From Bacillus swezeyi (GTDB lineage Bacteria; Bacillota; Bacilli; Bacillales; Bacillaceae), in NCBI RefSeq assembly GCF_001969815.1, contig NZ_MRBK01000026.1, positions 1 through 64,000 of the forward strand: a stretch of DNA of 64,000 nucleotides. Direction: 5' to 3'. The notes beneath the pieces were generated by a model, which saw only the letters and a list, made by a program, of their open reading frames with translations, was not told the DNA's origin and ran no database searches. Positions 9,145-18,684 of this stretch are shown here, in pieces; the first letter of the stretch is position 1; the number at the start of each line of letters is the position of its first letter. Both the position numbers and the translations under genes were made by a program.

Positions 9145-9909
9145 ATGGAACTGTCAGGAAACACAGTGCTGATTACAGGCGGAGCATCAGGAATCGGCTT
9201 CGCTTTTGCCGAACGTTTTATGAAAGCTGGGAATACGGTCATTGTCTGCGGAAGACGCGAAAGCAAACTCAAAGAAGCAAAAGAAAAATTTCCGGACATG
9301 ATAACCCGCACCTGCGACGTAACAGTTGAAAAGGAACGGCTCGCACTATTTGAATGGGTAAAAGAACATCATCCTCAAGTGAACGTGCTTGTCAATAATG
9401 CGGGAATTCAGCAGCGTTTTCATATTTTAAAAGCCGATGTGAAAGACAACTGGGCTGACTACAATAAAGAAATGACCGTGAATATGGAAGCGCCGATTCA
9501 CTTGGCTATGCTCTTTGCACAGTATTTTGCAGAAAAAAATGCGAAAGCTGCCATTATCAATGTGACGTCAGGCTTGGCGTTCACGCCGATGGCGATTGCC
9601 CCGGTCTACTCTTCGACGAAAGCCGCGCTCCACTCCTTTACGATGAGTCTAAGACATCAGCTGTCAGATGCCGCTGTTGAGGTTATTGAAGTCGCTCCTC
9701 CTGCAGTTAACACAGATTTAGGCGGTGTCGGACTGCATGATTTCGGCGCCCCTTTAGATGAATTCGCCGATGCGATCTTCAATGGACTTCAAGAAGGGCG
9801 ATTCGAAATCGGCTATGCCATATCTGAAAAAGCCTTGCGCATGTCAAGAGACGAAATTGATGAAAGCGTCAGCCAAATGTACAACTCTTTAAAACATTCC
9901 ATCGAATAA
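9145..9909 (+). CDS. SDR oxidoreductase, DltE-like
   Basis: 254 aa. It has the classical short-chain dehydrogenase layout: TGGASGIG cofactor loop near the N-terminus, the NNAG motif at about 88-91, and the YSSTK active-site Tyr/Lys at about 153-157 with an upstream Ser in the VTSG segment. The overall sequence resembles Bacillus DltE, an SDR of unknown substrate that sits at the end of some dlt operons. No dlt genes are nearby. An inverted repeat precedes it and a terminator follows. Confidence 0.82.
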   Translation: MELSGNTVLITGGASGIGFAFAERFMKAGNTVIVCGRRESKLKEAKEKFPDMITRTCDVTVEKERLALFEWVKEHHPQVNVLVNNAGIQQRFHILKADVKDNWADYNKEMTVNMEAPIHLAMLFAQYFAEKNAKAAIINVTSGLAFTPMAIAPVYSSTKAALHSFTMSLRHQLSDAAVEVIEVAPPAVNTDLGGVGLHDFGAPLDEFADAIFNGLQEGRFEIGYAISEKALRMSRDEIDESVSQMYNSLKHSIE

Positions 9910-9915
9910 ATGGAC

Positions 9916-9953
9916 AATGCCAAAAGCGCTGCAGAAAAGCCCCTTTTGGCATT
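9916..9953 (+). terminator. terminator after SDR gene
   Basis: AATGCCAAAAG pairs perfectly with CTTTTGGCATT, followed by TTATTG. Confidence 0.8.
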
Positions 9954-10053
9954 TTATTGTTCAAATAAGGACGGGCGTATGGGTTGTCCCCTTCAGTCAG
10001 CCGTTTTATCATATAAATATACCCATTAATCGGAAATGGAAGGAGTGATCCAG

Positions 10054-10413
10054 GTGCCGATTATTCTCCAGCGAATTTATCACGAAAACCCCCAATCAGA
10101 AGGCCGCCGCATTTTAATTGATCGGGTATGGCCCCGCGGAATTTCGAAAGAAAAAGCGAAGCTTGACGATTGGATGAAAGAGATCGCCCCAAGCCCCGAT
10201 TTAAGGAAATGGTTTGATCATGATCCGAAAAAATTCGCTGCTTTTCAGCAGGCATACAAAGACGAAATCAAACAGGACCCTTTGAAGCAGGCCAAGCTCA
10301 AGGAATTAAGGGGCATGGCGCGCGAAGAAAACCTTATCCTGCTTTACGGCGCAAAAGATGAGGTTCACAATCATGCCGTTGTCCTTAAAGAAATATTGGA
10401 ATCATTGCTCTGA
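10054..10413 (+). CDS. DUF488 family protein (YeaO-like)
   Basis: 119 aa starting at a GTG at 10054. The GGAAGGAG box lies 8 bases before it, while an in-frame ATG at 10036 overlaps that box and has none of its own. The family signature RILIDRVWPRGISKEKAKLDDW and the WFDHDP segment are clear. DUF488 proteins are small, soluble and of unknown function. Confidence 0.85.
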   Translation: MPIILQRIYHENPQSEGRRILIDRVWPRGISKEKAKLDDWMKEIAPSPDLRKWFDHDPKKFAAFQQAYKDEIKQDPLKQAKLKELRGMAREENLILLYGAKDEVHNHAVVLKEILESLL

Positions 10414-10492
10414 CCTTTGATAGGGATCATGAAACTTTTTTGTGCGGGCTCTCGTATTACAATCAACACAGAAAATGAAAAGGATGGTCAAA

Positions 10493-10777
10493 ATGGAGAC
10501 GGGCTTTTTTTGGCTGGGTCTGGGTTTAGCGGCTTTGGGCTATTTCATTGGCGACGGATTGAAAAATTTCAAAAACCCAAAAGGAAATGTCGCCGGGTAC
10601 CCTCATTTAATCAAAGAAAGAGATTTGCAATATTATTTAGGTTTAAGCAAAGAAGAAACGAAAGAAATGCTCCACAAATATCCTGACATCCCTAAAATCG
10701 AATTGAAAGGCACGACATATTATCCTTATCAGCACTTGATGGAATGGATGTCGTCTGCAGACCTTTATCAAAATTAA
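10493..10777 (+). CDS. small membrane-anchored protein with HTH-like domain
   Basis: 94 aa from the ATG at 10493 (AAAAGGATGG box upstream). An N-terminal membrane helix (FFWLGLGLAALGYFIGDGL) is followed by a soluble stretch, LIKERDLQYYLGLSKEETKEM, that looks like a MerR/excisionase-type winged helix ending in YPYQHLMEWM. I do not recognise a named family. A membrane-tethered DNA-binding role is possible but only a guess. Confidence 0.65.
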   Translation: METGFFWLGLGLAALGYFIGDGLKNFKNPKGNVAGYPHLIKERDLQYYLGLSKEETKEMLHKYPDIPKIELKGTTYYPYQHLMEWMSSADLYQN

Positions 10778-10796
10778 GCGCAGCATCAAGCTGCGC
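10778..10796. terminator. bidirectional terminator
   Basis: GCGCAGC / GCTGCGC perfect arms with a 5-base loop between convergent genes. Confidence 0.75.
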
Positions 10797-10809
10797 TGAC
10801 TACTTACGA

Positions 10810-13434
10810 CTATTCCAAAATTTCTATATAACCTTCCGAACCATTGATCCTTATCTTTTGCCCATCTTTGATATCCTTCGTGGCATTCTCAACTCCGACA
10901 ACGGCTGGAAGTCCGTATTCCCGGGCAATGACGGCGCCATGTGTCATGAGTCCGCCCACCTCAGTCACCAAGCCTTTGATAGAGACGAACAGCGGCGTCC
11001 AGCTCGGATCTGTGAATGGCGTGACAAGGATATCTCCCTCTTCGATATCAGCTTCCTCTAATTTTAAAATGACTCTGGCTCTTCCTTCGATGACCCCTGA
11101 TGAAACAGGGATGCCCGCCAGCGCTCCTTCAGGGAGATTCTCTCTGCCGTATTCTCCAGTTATGACCTCGCCTTCAGATGTCATCAGCCGCGGAGGCGTC
11201 AATTTTTCATAGTGTTCATATTCCGCTTTTCTTTCTTTGATGACCTCGTAATCGAGGCGATTTGTGCTCACAGCATCCTTGAATTCTTTAAAGGATAAAT
11301 AATAGACATCCTCTTTCGCTTGAATAAGCTTCTTTTCCTGCAAAACATCGGCTTCTTTCATCAATGCTTGCTTATAGACAAAGTAACGCTTGATCAGTGC
11401 ATATTTTGGATATTCCCGATAGCCGATAAAATTCCGCAGAACACTGATCATCTTCTTTGTCTTTTTCGCCTTTTGTCTGCCCCCTTTTAATTGCTCCAAA
11501 CGGCTTAAAAGGTTCCTCTCCTTTTGTTTTGCCTCAAGCCTTCCCTGCTCAAACTTGGCCGCACACGCCCCCGGCTCAAAATTTTTGATGTTGCTCAAAA
11601 TCAACGGGACAAGCGCAGAAGGCCGTTCACTCCAGCGGGTCTTAGTAATATCGATCTCCCCAGTGCAGCGCATGCCGTATTTGTAAAGATATTCCCGCAA
11701 AACCCGGCTGACGGCTGCTCCTCCTTCAAACCGTTCAAGATCTTCAAAAAAGGTTTCATCATTGGCGTGCTCAAAATACTTCTGTACCTCAGGGTATGGT
11801 CTGGCAGCATCAGCTACGTCCAGGAGCGCCAGACCCATTTCGGATGTGACATTGTTCGAAACCGATTGGGAAAGAATATCGGCCGCACTCTTTTCCCCCA
11901 GCCATTTCTCCATTTTTTTATTGATCCAATACACCGCATACAAACCAACCATGATGACGGCCATGCTCCGTGAATCATAGAGGACTTTTTTCTGCTCCTT
12001 TTGATCTTCTGCAATGACTTCAAACAACGCTTCACCGGAGACGTTTTGCATTCGTTGTTCAGCATTTTTTACAGACGCCTCTGCTTTAGACATAAGCTCG
12101 CTGACGATCCCCGTGTCGTTTTTCCGGTAAATCTTCAGCGCCTCTTTTGGAAGAGACCATGGCATTCCTTCAGAACCTAACGTAAACATCCGTTTTCCTT
12201 TGGGTAATTTTTTGACAAGCTCCTTCCTTTTCAAAAAATGAGAAAGTGAGCTGTACATCAGCGGATCGTTTTTGCCCATCGAACTGAGGACAATCTTCCG
12301 GCCAATGGAAGATGCCAAATCATGTGATAAATCAATAAAGAGCCTTCCGCCGGCACATGTCATTTCAGTATCCGAGATCATTCCGAAGAGGGACATCCCG
12401 AGCGGGTTGATCGGTTCTGTCATCATTTGCTGGTGTCCTACTGACATATAGATGCGAAGCCTGTCATCGTTCTTTTTCGGAAGAGGAAATAATGTTGTCA
12501 CCGGACGGCTCTGGACAAAGTAAAACACACCATCAGCCAGACACCATTCAATATCCTGCGGCGACTCAAAATGAGCCTCGATCCTCCGTCCCCATTTCCC
12601 CAGCTGCAAAATCTCTTCATCCGTCAGTGTTTGGCTTTTCTGCTGATTGATCTCAATCTCGCGTTCTTCTGTACCGCCGCTTTCTAATGAGTAGACCGCG
12701 TTTTTTTTCGCTGAAACCGTCTTTTCAACAATTTCCCCTTCGCAAATCTTATAGTTATCGGCAGACACAAGCCCTGATACGAGCGCCTCCCCCAATCCAA
12801 AGCTTGCATCGATAGATAATACTTTTCTGTTGAATGTGACGGGATCAGCCGTAAACAAAATGCCCGAGACCTGTGGAAATACCATCTTCTGAACCACGAC
12901 AGCTAATTGAACTTTGCGGTGGTCAAAACCGTTTTGAATCCGATAGATGACGGCGCGCTCCGTAAACAATGAAGCCCAGCATCTACTGATATGCTGCAAA
13001 ATCGCTCTTCTCCCAACGATATTCAAGTAGGTATCCTGCTGCCCTGCGAAAGAAGCATGTGGCAGATCTTCAGCCGTAGCACTTGAGCGAACCGCATATG
13101 CCTCATCCTCACCAAGCTTTGTGTAACAGCGAATAATCTCTTTTTCGAGATTGTCAGCCATCTCCGCCCTTTCGATTACATCGCGTATTTTTTGGCTGAT
13201 TTGACTGATCCGCTTCCTGTCTTTCACCTTTAAAACAGACAGCTGATCAAGCAATTCGCCGACCTCCTGATGGTCGTCAATCACGTGTTGATAAGCTTCA
13301 GTAGTAACGCAAAAACCCGCCGGTACTTGAATGCCTTCGATCTTTGACAGCGCAACGAGATTCAGCCCTTTTCCCCCAACAAGCGGCAAATCGGTTTTAT
13401 CGACCTCATGAAAGCCCAGTACATATTTTCGCAA
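10810..13434 (-). CDS. rph: rifamycin phosphotransferase (PEP-synthase-like)
   Basis: About 874 aa. An N-terminal ATP-grasp domain (about 1-325, LVGGKGLNLVALSK, AVRSSATAEDLP), a middle antibiotic-binding domain and a C-terminal phosphohistidine swivel domain with GLMTHGAVIAREYGLPAVVG, whose His carries the phosphate. This is the Rph layout (B. subtilis YvkC), which inactivates rifampicin with ATP. PEP synthase itself is excluded by the absence of its C-terminal PEP-binding TIM barrel. The start is probably the TTG at 13434 with GGAGGG upstream; an ATG at 13458 overlaps the yvkB stop as ATGA. Confidence 0.88.
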   Translation of the reverse strand: MRKYVLGFHEVDKTDLPLVGGKGLNLVALSKIEGIQVPAGFCVTTEAYQHVIDDHQEVGELLDQLSVLKVKDRKRISQISQKIRDVIERAEMADNLEKEIIRCYTKLGEDEAYAVRSSATAEDLPHASFAGQQDTYLNIVGRRAILQHISRCWASLFTERAVIYRIQNGFDHRKVQLAVVVQKMVFPQVSGILFTADPVTFNRKVLSIDASFGLGEALVSGLVSADNYKICEGEIVEKTVSAKKNAVYSLESGGTEEREIEINQQKSQTLTDEEILQLGKWGRRIEAHFESPQDIEWCLADGVFYFVQSRPVTTLFPLPKKNDDRLRIYMSVGHQQMMTEPINPLGMSLFGMISDTEMTCAGGRLFIDLSHDLASSIGRKIVLSSMGKNDPLMYSSLSHFLKRKELVKKLPKGKRMFTLGSEGMPWSLPKEALKIYRKNDTGIVSELMSKAEASVKNAEQRMQNVSGEALFEVIAEDQKEQKKVLYDSRSMAVIMVGLYAVYWINKKMEKWLGEKSAADILSQSVSNNVTSEMGLALLDVADAARPYPEVQKYFEHANDETFFEDLERFEGGAAVSRVLREYLYKYGMRCTGEIDITKTRWSERPSALVPLILSNIKNFEPGACAAKFEQGRLEAKQKERNLLSRLEQLKGGRQKAKKTKKMISVLRNFIGYREYPKYALIKRYFVYKQALMKEADVLQEKKLIQAKEDVYYLSFKEFKDAVSTNRLDYEVIKERKAEYEHYEKLTPPRLMTSEGEVITGEYGRENLPEGALAGIPVSSGVIEGRARVILKLEEADIEEGDILVTPFTDPSWTPLFVSIKGLVTEVGGLMTHGAVIAREYGLPAVVGVENATKDIKDGQKIRINGSEGYIEILE

Positions 13435-13454
13435 AAGGCACCCTCCCCTTTCTT

Positions 13455-14075
13455 TCATCGCTCAATCCCAAAACGAATCATATTCAAAAAACGGTTTCTC
13501 TCTTCAAGGAGACGTCTATTATAGGCCGGATCAAAATCATGTTCTGCCCGGACCTCTGATAAAAACTTTTGTTCAAAATGCTCCATCATCACCATAACCA
13601 ATTCAAACGCCTCGTCACGATCAACTCCTTCCTTTAAAGGCACCTGTTCAAATAGCTGTTTCAAAAAGCGGTTTCTTACAGCGAATTGCTCCCCGTATTT
13701 TTCAGCTATATCATCCTTCAGCTCAGAAGGCGGTGAATAAAAAGCATCCATCGTCACCTTGTAAACATCAGGATACTTTTGGAAAAATCCAAGCTTCGCC
13801 AAGCTTATTTTTTCTTTCGCCGCAAAAAAACCCTTGTATTGCGACAGATCATCCAATGACAAATGCGCCTTCAATTTTTCAATGCAATCATCGAGCACAG
13901 ACAGATATAAATTCTTCTTGCTTTTGAAATGGTGAAATATCAGCGCCTTTGAGATGCCGGCCGCTTCCGCCAGCATCCCGGTCGAAGTTTTTGAATATCC
14001 ATGGCGGGCAAAAACTCCCAGACAGGCATCAAGTATTTGTTCTTTTTCATAAAGCTGCAAAGGCAAAGAAATCAT
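13455..14075 (-). CDS. yvkB: TetR family regulator, YvkB-like
   Basis: About 206 aa. TetR N-terminal helix-turn-helix (ILDACLGVFARHGYSKTSTGM, then AAGISKALIFHHFKSKKNLY) and an all-helical ligand domain. It overlaps rph by 4 bp, so both are in one operon, as yvkB-yvkC are in B. subtilis. Start uncertain: the ATG at 14075 directly abuts an AAAAGGA box, and a TTG a few codons on has better spacing. The open frame reaches 14138. Confidence 0.82.
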   Translation of the reverse strand: MISLPLQLYEKEQILDACLGVFARHGYSKTSTGMLAEAAGISKALIFHHFKSKKNLYLSVLDDCIEKLKAHLSLDDLSQYKGFFAAKEKISLAKLGFFQKYPDVYKVTMDAFYSPPSELKDDIAEKYGEQFAVRNRFLKQLFEQVPLKEGVDRDEAFELVMVMMEHFEQKFLSEVRAEHDFDPAYNRRLLEERNRFLNMIRFGIER

Positions 14076-14123
14076 TCCTTTTCGTTTATTGTCCAATTGG
14101 TTAGTAAAAATTGTAACGTTTGC

Positions 14124-14137
14124 TGACCGGGCAGTCA
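14124..14137. promoter_or_regulatory. candidate TetR operator before yvkB-rph
   Basis: TGACCGGGCAGTCA has the TGAC-N6-GTCA symmetry with the partly symmetric GC core seen in many TetR-family sites. It lies about 50 bp upstream of the yvkB start. Confidence 0.5.
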
Positions 14138-14276
14138 ATATAATACTTCTGTTGAAAGGGCCATTTTCATATATATGCCTTCCATTTTATGATGGCTTCA
14201 AAAACACGTTGGTTTCACAATATAGCCGTCATTAGTTAAATGAAAATAAACATTCAAATCGCCGGAGTGATCATGA

Positions 14277-14507
14277 ATGCTTACTTTGCTTGGCAAATTT
14301 GTTTTGCTCTTTATTTTATGTTGTCTTTCATTCTCAATATGGAAAATGGCCTTTTATGTAATAGCAAAACAACTGATTGGCAAAACAGCCGACCGGACCG
14401 CGCTGAACTGGATCTTGCATGTGCTCGTTAAAAACGGCGCGAAAATAAACGGCGAGGATTGCTTTACCATGGCTGTTGCAGGGGCTTTATCGGCTATTTG
14501 TATATAA
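14277..14507 (+). CDS. small membrane protein, unknown
   Basis: 76 aa, with a hydrophobic N-terminal half (about residues 4-28, LGKFVLLFILCCLSF) and a short basic middle. A GGAG tract lies upstream and a terminator directly after. I do not recognise a family. It is plausible as a gene because it is followed by its own hairpin, but the evidence is thin. Confidence 0.4.
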   Translation: MLTLLGKFVLLFILCCLSFSIWKMAFYVIAKQLIGKTADRTALNWILHVLVKNGAKINGEDCFTMAVAGALSAICI

Positions 14508-14509
14508 AA

Positions 14510-14535
14510 AACTCCTGAAACAATGTTCAGGAGCT
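14510..14535 (+). terminator. terminator hairpin
   Basis: CTCCTGAA / TTCAGGAG perfect arms, between the small membrane gene and the end of the class D beta-lactamase remnant. Confidence 0.7.
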
Positions 14536-15110
14536 CAGCCGGTATTTCTTTAAAATGTTCATGGTGATCTCTTTAGCTTCTGTGCCTGTCCCGGAAATAT
14601 TCGTTGCAAAGCGGTATGCCGGGCCTCCCGTTTTTATAAAACCGACATAACAGCCCACACCGGAGCCAGAGCCCGTCCTGCCGTAAAGTGTAAAATCGTC
14701 TCCTTCGTCCTGGATCATCATACGTTTTACTGCTTCCATAACGTCTTGATCAAAAGGAAGCTTTTCTTTATAAAATATCTCCATGAGGCCGATTTGTTCG
14801 ATTGAGAAATTTGCAGTGTGCTGCTCAGCTAGAACTGATCAATGCCTCCCACTAATATCTCGGTTGCCGTAAAAAATCTTGTCGATCCATTCCATCATTC
14901 GCTTTTCTCCGATATCCCGGGCCATCGCCTGGTACCCTGAACCACGCTCCACACATCGAGTTCGCGCTTCACGCCGTCCCAAAATTTCATATCATATTCA
15001 CTTCAACAGCCCCGACCTGCAGACCGATCAGGGCATTCGCGACTTTTTTAAAGTCGGCTGCTGCGCAAATGTTCAGCGCGTTCATTGTTGTAATAAAGGT
15101 TTTATCTTTT
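14527..15110 (-). pseudogene. class D (OXA-like) beta-lactamase, several frameshifts
   Basis: Pieces in different minus-strand frames join into one class D enzyme: ANALIGLQVGAVE, then MKFWDGVKRELD, then IGEKRMMEWIDKIFYGNRD, then GGIDQF*L, then SIEQIGLMEIFYKEKLPF, and last the KTG-box region as LYGRTGSG followed by the GxxxGF(I/V) strand. The YGN motif is kept, the tryptophan of the DQFWL segment is a stop, and at least three frameshifts separate the pieces. The closest Bacillus relative by eye is YbxI/BPU-type. The signal peptide and a clear SxxK are not found. Confidence 0.82.
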
Positions 15111-15269
15111 TTCATATCACGCAATTGGAGCAATAGGAGTTGCCGTTGCTATTGTAGTAACTTTGATGCTTTCGTGAGCACAGTTCAGTCTGTAAAATGA
15201 AACCATAGGTACTACTTTCAGCCACATGTATAGCTTAATAAACAAAATTTTGGAAAGAAGGTTTTTGAT

Positions 15270-16205
15270 ATGAAGTCATCATTGAACAAAATGTTCAGCG
15301 CTTTGAAAATCAAAAAAATGGCACCTGCGTTGCTTCTCTCGTGTGTAGCATTTATTGGATGTTCAAGTCATCATGTTCAGGGCGCTCAACTTAAACCAAA
15401 GAATCAGGAAACTGAGGTTAAACATCATTTTGCAAAACTTGAGGATCAATTTGATGCAAGACTGGGTGTATTTGCATTAGATACTGGTACTAATCAGACA
15501 GTCACTTATCGGCCAGATGAGCGTTTTGCATTCGCGTCTACTCTTAAAGCCTTAGCTGTAGGGGCACTTTTACAACAGAAATCAATAAAAGACCTGGACC
15601 AAAACATTACTTATACACATGATGATCTTGTAAGCTATAGTCCAATCACAGAAAAACATGTTAACACAGGAATGACACTTAAAGAACTTTCCGATGCTGC
15701 ACTTCGATACAGTGACAATACTGCAATGAATCTTATCCTTCAACAATTGAATGGACCTAAGGGATTAAAAAAGGCACTGAGAAAAATTGGCGACCATGTG
15801 ACGAATCCCACACGATTTGAAACTGAGTTAAACGATGTTCAACCAGGAGAGACTCGCGATACTAGTACACCAAGAGCGCTTGCGACAAGTCTTCAGGCAT
15901 TCACACTTGGAGATGCACTTCCAATTGAGAAACGCGAGCTTTTGATAGATTGGATGAAGCGAAATACCACTGGGGATTCATTAATTCGTGCCGGAGTGCC
16001 GAAAGGTTGGGAAGTGGCTGATAAGACTGGAGCTGCATCATACGGAACCCGAAATGACATTGCTATCATTTTTCCGCCGAATGGATGTCCAATCGTTCTT
16101 GCCATACTTTCCAGTCGTGATAAAAAGGATGCTGAATACAATGATGAACTGATTGCTGGAGCAACAAAGGAGGTAATAAATGAATTTGAAATAAACCAGA
16201 AGTAA
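15270..16205 (+). CDS. blaP: class A beta-lactamase (BlaP/PenP-type lipoprotein)
   Basis: 311 aa. The signal peptide ends in a lipobox (FIGC, Cys31), so it is probably membrane-tethered, as in the B. licheniformis enzyme. The catalytic set is complete: Ser90-Thr-Leu-Lys93 (SxxK), Ser-Asp-Asn at 149-151, Glu185 and Asn189 of the omega loop, and Lys253-Thr-Gly. It hydrolyses penicillins. By eye it is related to, but clearly diverged from, B. licheniformis 749/C BlaP. No blaI or blaR1 genes flank it, so the usual inducible control is not local. Confidence 0.93.
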   Translation: MKSSLNKMFSALKIKKMAPALLLSCVAFIGCSSHHVQGAQLKPKNQETEVKHHFAKLEDQFDARLGVFALDTGTNQTVTYRPDERFAFASTLKALAVGALLQQKSIKDLDQNITYTHDDLVSYSPITEKHVNTGMTLKELSDAALRYSDNTAMNLILQQLNGPKGLKKALRKIGDHVTNPTRFETELNDVQPGETRDTSTPRALATSLQAFTLGDALPIEKRELLIDWMKRNTTGDSLIRAGVPKGWEVADKTGAASYGTRNDIAIIFPPNGCPIVLAILSSRDKKDAEYNDELIAGATKEVINEFEINQK

Positions 16206-16581
16206 AAAAATGATGATCATGTTCTTAAACTAACTGAATGTTAATGCAAGAACAAATACATGAAAAAGAGAAAATTCCATGACACATTTGCATGATCGTT
16301 TTATAATCATTTAGTGTATGGACAAATACTTTTTTTCAAAAAAAATGTACACCAATACAAAAAAAGAATCCATTATGTTTGAAAAATCGACCCTAAAAAA
16401 CAGAAAATGAAAAGCCTTTTTTATTCGAAAGGCTTTTCATCTTTTGGTTAATTCCCGTCCATTTTTTAAAAGGTCCCTGTTATATATCCTCTATCCACTA
16501 ATTACCCAATCATTTTTATATGTATCCAACCGAGTGTATATTTGTTTTAAGCCCATCCTATTTATGATGGAGAGGAATCCT
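16206..16581. other. spacer after blaP
   Basis: AT-rich, no gene seen. It holds the strong hairpin at 16408-16440. Confidence 0.5.
16408..16440. terminator. strong hairpin terminator
   Basis: ATGAAAAGCCTTT and AAAGGCTTTTCAT are perfect arms with a 7-base loop. It is about 200 bp past blaP. Confidence 0.75.
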
Positions 16582-16755
16582 TTATTCTTCCCGATCAAAC
16601 ATTTCCCGTTCAAAGGAAAATAAAAAAAGGACAAACAGCCAAAACGTCAGCACCTCAAACAAACCGCTGTTATAAATGGCTGCGAGCGGCAAATTAAATG
16701 TAAAATAAGTCAATACCACAGATCCTGATAACATCAACAATGTCTTCTTCATCAT
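16582..16755 (-). CDS. small two-helix membrane protein
   Basis: 57 aa from the ATG at 16755 (GGTAGGGG box 5 bases upstream). Two hydrophobic helices (LLMLSGSVVLTYFTF and VLTFWLFVLFLFSF) and an acidic tail, EREMFDREE. Family not recognised. Confidence 0.6.
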   Translation of the reverse strand: MMKKTLLMLSGSVVLTYFTFNLPLAAIYNSGLFEVLTFWLFVLFLFSFEREMFDREE

Positions 16756-16899
16756 ATAATCCCCTACCATTTTTGCCCCCAAGATACCACACTTTTTACT
16801 ATGTTTCAAAATTCCATTTAATCTTAATTCAAGCACACTCGTGAATATTCATTTCAAATGATGAAAATGATAGAATAAACATCAAAAAGGGTGATTCAT

Positions 16900-17583
16900 A
16901 TGTGCGGGAGATTCACACTGTTTTCAGAGTTCGATCATATTATCGCTCGTTTTGCCATTGATCAAATGATCGCCAAAGAAGAATATACGCCGAGCTATAA
17001 TATCGCTCCTTCCCAGCAAATCCTAGCTGTCATCAATGACGGCTCCAAAAACCGGCTAGGCCGCCTGCAGTGGGGGTTCATTCCTCCGTGGTCAAAGGAT
17101 GAGAAAATCGGCTATAACATGATCAACGCCCGTGCCGAGACTTTGTCTGAGAAGCCAAGCTTCAGAAAGCCGCTTGTCAGCAAAAGATGCATCATTCCGG
17201 CTGACGGCTTTTACGAGTGGAAACGTATTGATGCTAAGACAAAGCAGCCGATGAGGATCAAGCTTAAATCAAATGGATTGTTTTCGTTTGCCGCCCTATG
17301 GGAGAAGTGGCAGCCTGCTAATGGCAAACCCGTCTACACATGCACGGTGATCACCACAAAACCAAACGATTTAATGAAGGACATTCACGACCGCATGCCG
17401 GTCATTCTTAACCGCGATGGTGAAAAAGAATGGCTTCATCCTGCAAATCAAGACATTGAATATTTGGAGAGCCTTTTAAAACCCTATCCATCAGATGAAA
17501 TGGAGGCTTATGAGGTGGCGGATTTGGTTAATTCCCCCAAGAATAATTCCCCTCAGCTCATCAAAAAAGCCCCTTCACAATAA
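16900..17583 (+). CDS. SRAP/HMCES family protein (YedK/YoqW-like)
   Basis: 227 aa. The start is fixed by the chemistry: the protein must begin Met-Cys so that Cys2 becomes the free N-terminal residue, and MCGRF begins at 16900 with an AGGGTG box upstream. NIAPSQ, the Asn/Arg of NARAET, the glutamate of GFYEW and the late His of HDRMPVIL are all present. SRAP proteins trap abasic sites in single-stranded DNA as a covalent adduct through Cys2. B. subtilis carries several (YoqW, YobE, YoaM). Confidence 0.9.
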   Translation: MCGRFTLFSEFDHIIARFAIDQMIAKEEYTPSYNIAPSQQILAVINDGSKNRLGRLQWGFIPPWSKDEKIGYNMINARAETLSEKPSFRKPLVSKRCIIPADGFYEWKRIDAKTKQPMRIKLKSNGLFSFAALWEKWQPANGKPVYTCTVITTKPNDLMKDIHDRMPVILNRDGEKEWLHPANQDIEYLESLLKPYPSDEMEAYEVADLVNSPKNNSPQLIKKAPSQ

Positions 17584-17602
17584 AAAAGGGGGTTCAAGCC
17601 TT

Positions 17603-18064
17603 CTAATGTTTGGAAAGTATATACAACGCCCTGTTCAAGCCGATGCCCTCCCAAAAATGCAATGCCGGTTCATTTTCTACATCTACATAAACATGGACTG
17701 AAGAAACATCCTGTTGATGAAACCAGCTGATGAGTTCGCCGACTAATTGTTTCCCTAATTTCTTTCTCCGATATTGAGGAGTCATATAGACTTCATCTAT
17801 TTGACCGGTCAGTATATGGCCGACTAAATCTTGCTTCATCGAAGCAAGACCGTATCCAATCGTCACGCGTTTTTCATTCATTACGATAAAAACCGCGCCG
17901 TATGTTGATTGTATATATTGATTTAACTGCTTTCGGATCATTTCTTTATCTTGTTCGTCCAATCCACACTCCGCCGTTTCCAGCGCATTTTCACTCCACA
18001 AATCCACAATTTCTTTTATGTATTGTGGATTCACATTGTTGAGATGATGGATATTTGTTTTCAT
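17603..18064 (-). CDS. GNAT family N-acetyltransferase
   Basis: 153 aa. The acetyl-CoA binding motif A is visible as DEVYMTPQYRRKKLGKQL, followed by the motif B strand VHVYVDVENEPALHFWEGIG. AAGGAG precedes the ATG. The substrate cannot be read from sequence. Confidence 0.85.
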   Translation of the reverse strand: MKTNIHHLNNVNPQYIKEIVDLWSENALETAECGLDEQDKEMIRKQLNQYIQSTYGAVFIVMNEKRVTIGYGLASMKQDLVGHILTGQIDEVYMTPQYRRKKLGKQLVGELISWFHQQDVSSVHVYVDVENEPALHFWEGIGLNRALYILSKH

Positions 18065-18234
18065 TATATTTTCTCCTTAGCCGGACGAATTTTTTGTTAA
18101 TTATAGAATCCCGCTGTTTTTTATAAAATCGGTTCACGACACGGCCATCCATTTGCAATTCTTATATGTGAATATGTTGTTAACTTGTTGAAATAGAAAA
18201 AGCAGGCATTATGCCCGCTCCTGCTGCTGCCTTC

Positions 18235-18684
18235 CTATATCAAATCCCCCGCCGCCACTACAGAACATTTTTGGAGACTGTCGGAAGAGAGAGAATAGGC
18301 GGCTACTTTCTTCTTGTATTGTTTAACTACATCAATATGATCGCTGTACTTGTACACGAACAGTCTGACATCATGTTTGCCTTTTTTTGCATCAATGATA
18401 AATGGCTTCCCGCTGTTCTTTGGATGCAAATATAAATGCTCGTCTCCTGGATATATGTAATAACGCTCCATAAATACGGCATCGTTAAAATCATGAATAA
18501 ATTGATTTTTGTCCTGCCCTTCCAGACGTTTGCCGTCAAAGGCTACAGTGGCATTCGCGGCATCCAGTTTTGAGTGCACTTGAAATTTGCTTGTGATCCA
18601 CTCGACAGCACCGGTTGGAAGACATGTCACTAAAATTTTAAGAAGACTAATGAGAGTCAACAGCGTCACGAAAACCCACGTCAT
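18235..18684 (-). CDS. yfmQ: YfmQ family protein
   Basis: 149 aa. An N-terminal membrane helix (VFVTLLTLISLLKILVTC) is followed by VEWITSKFQVHSKL and a mixed alpha/beta domain. Start and sequence style match B. subtilis YfmQ, whose function is unknown. GGAG lies 10 bases before the ATG. Confidence 0.7.
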   Translation of the reverse strand: MTWVFVTLLTLISLLKILVTCLPTGAVEWITSKFQVHSKLDAANATVAFDGKRLEGQDKNQFIHDFNDAVFMERYYIYPGDEHLYLHPKNSGKPFIIDAKKGKHDVRLFVYKYSDHIDVVKQYKKKVAAYSLSSDSLQKCSVVAAGDLI

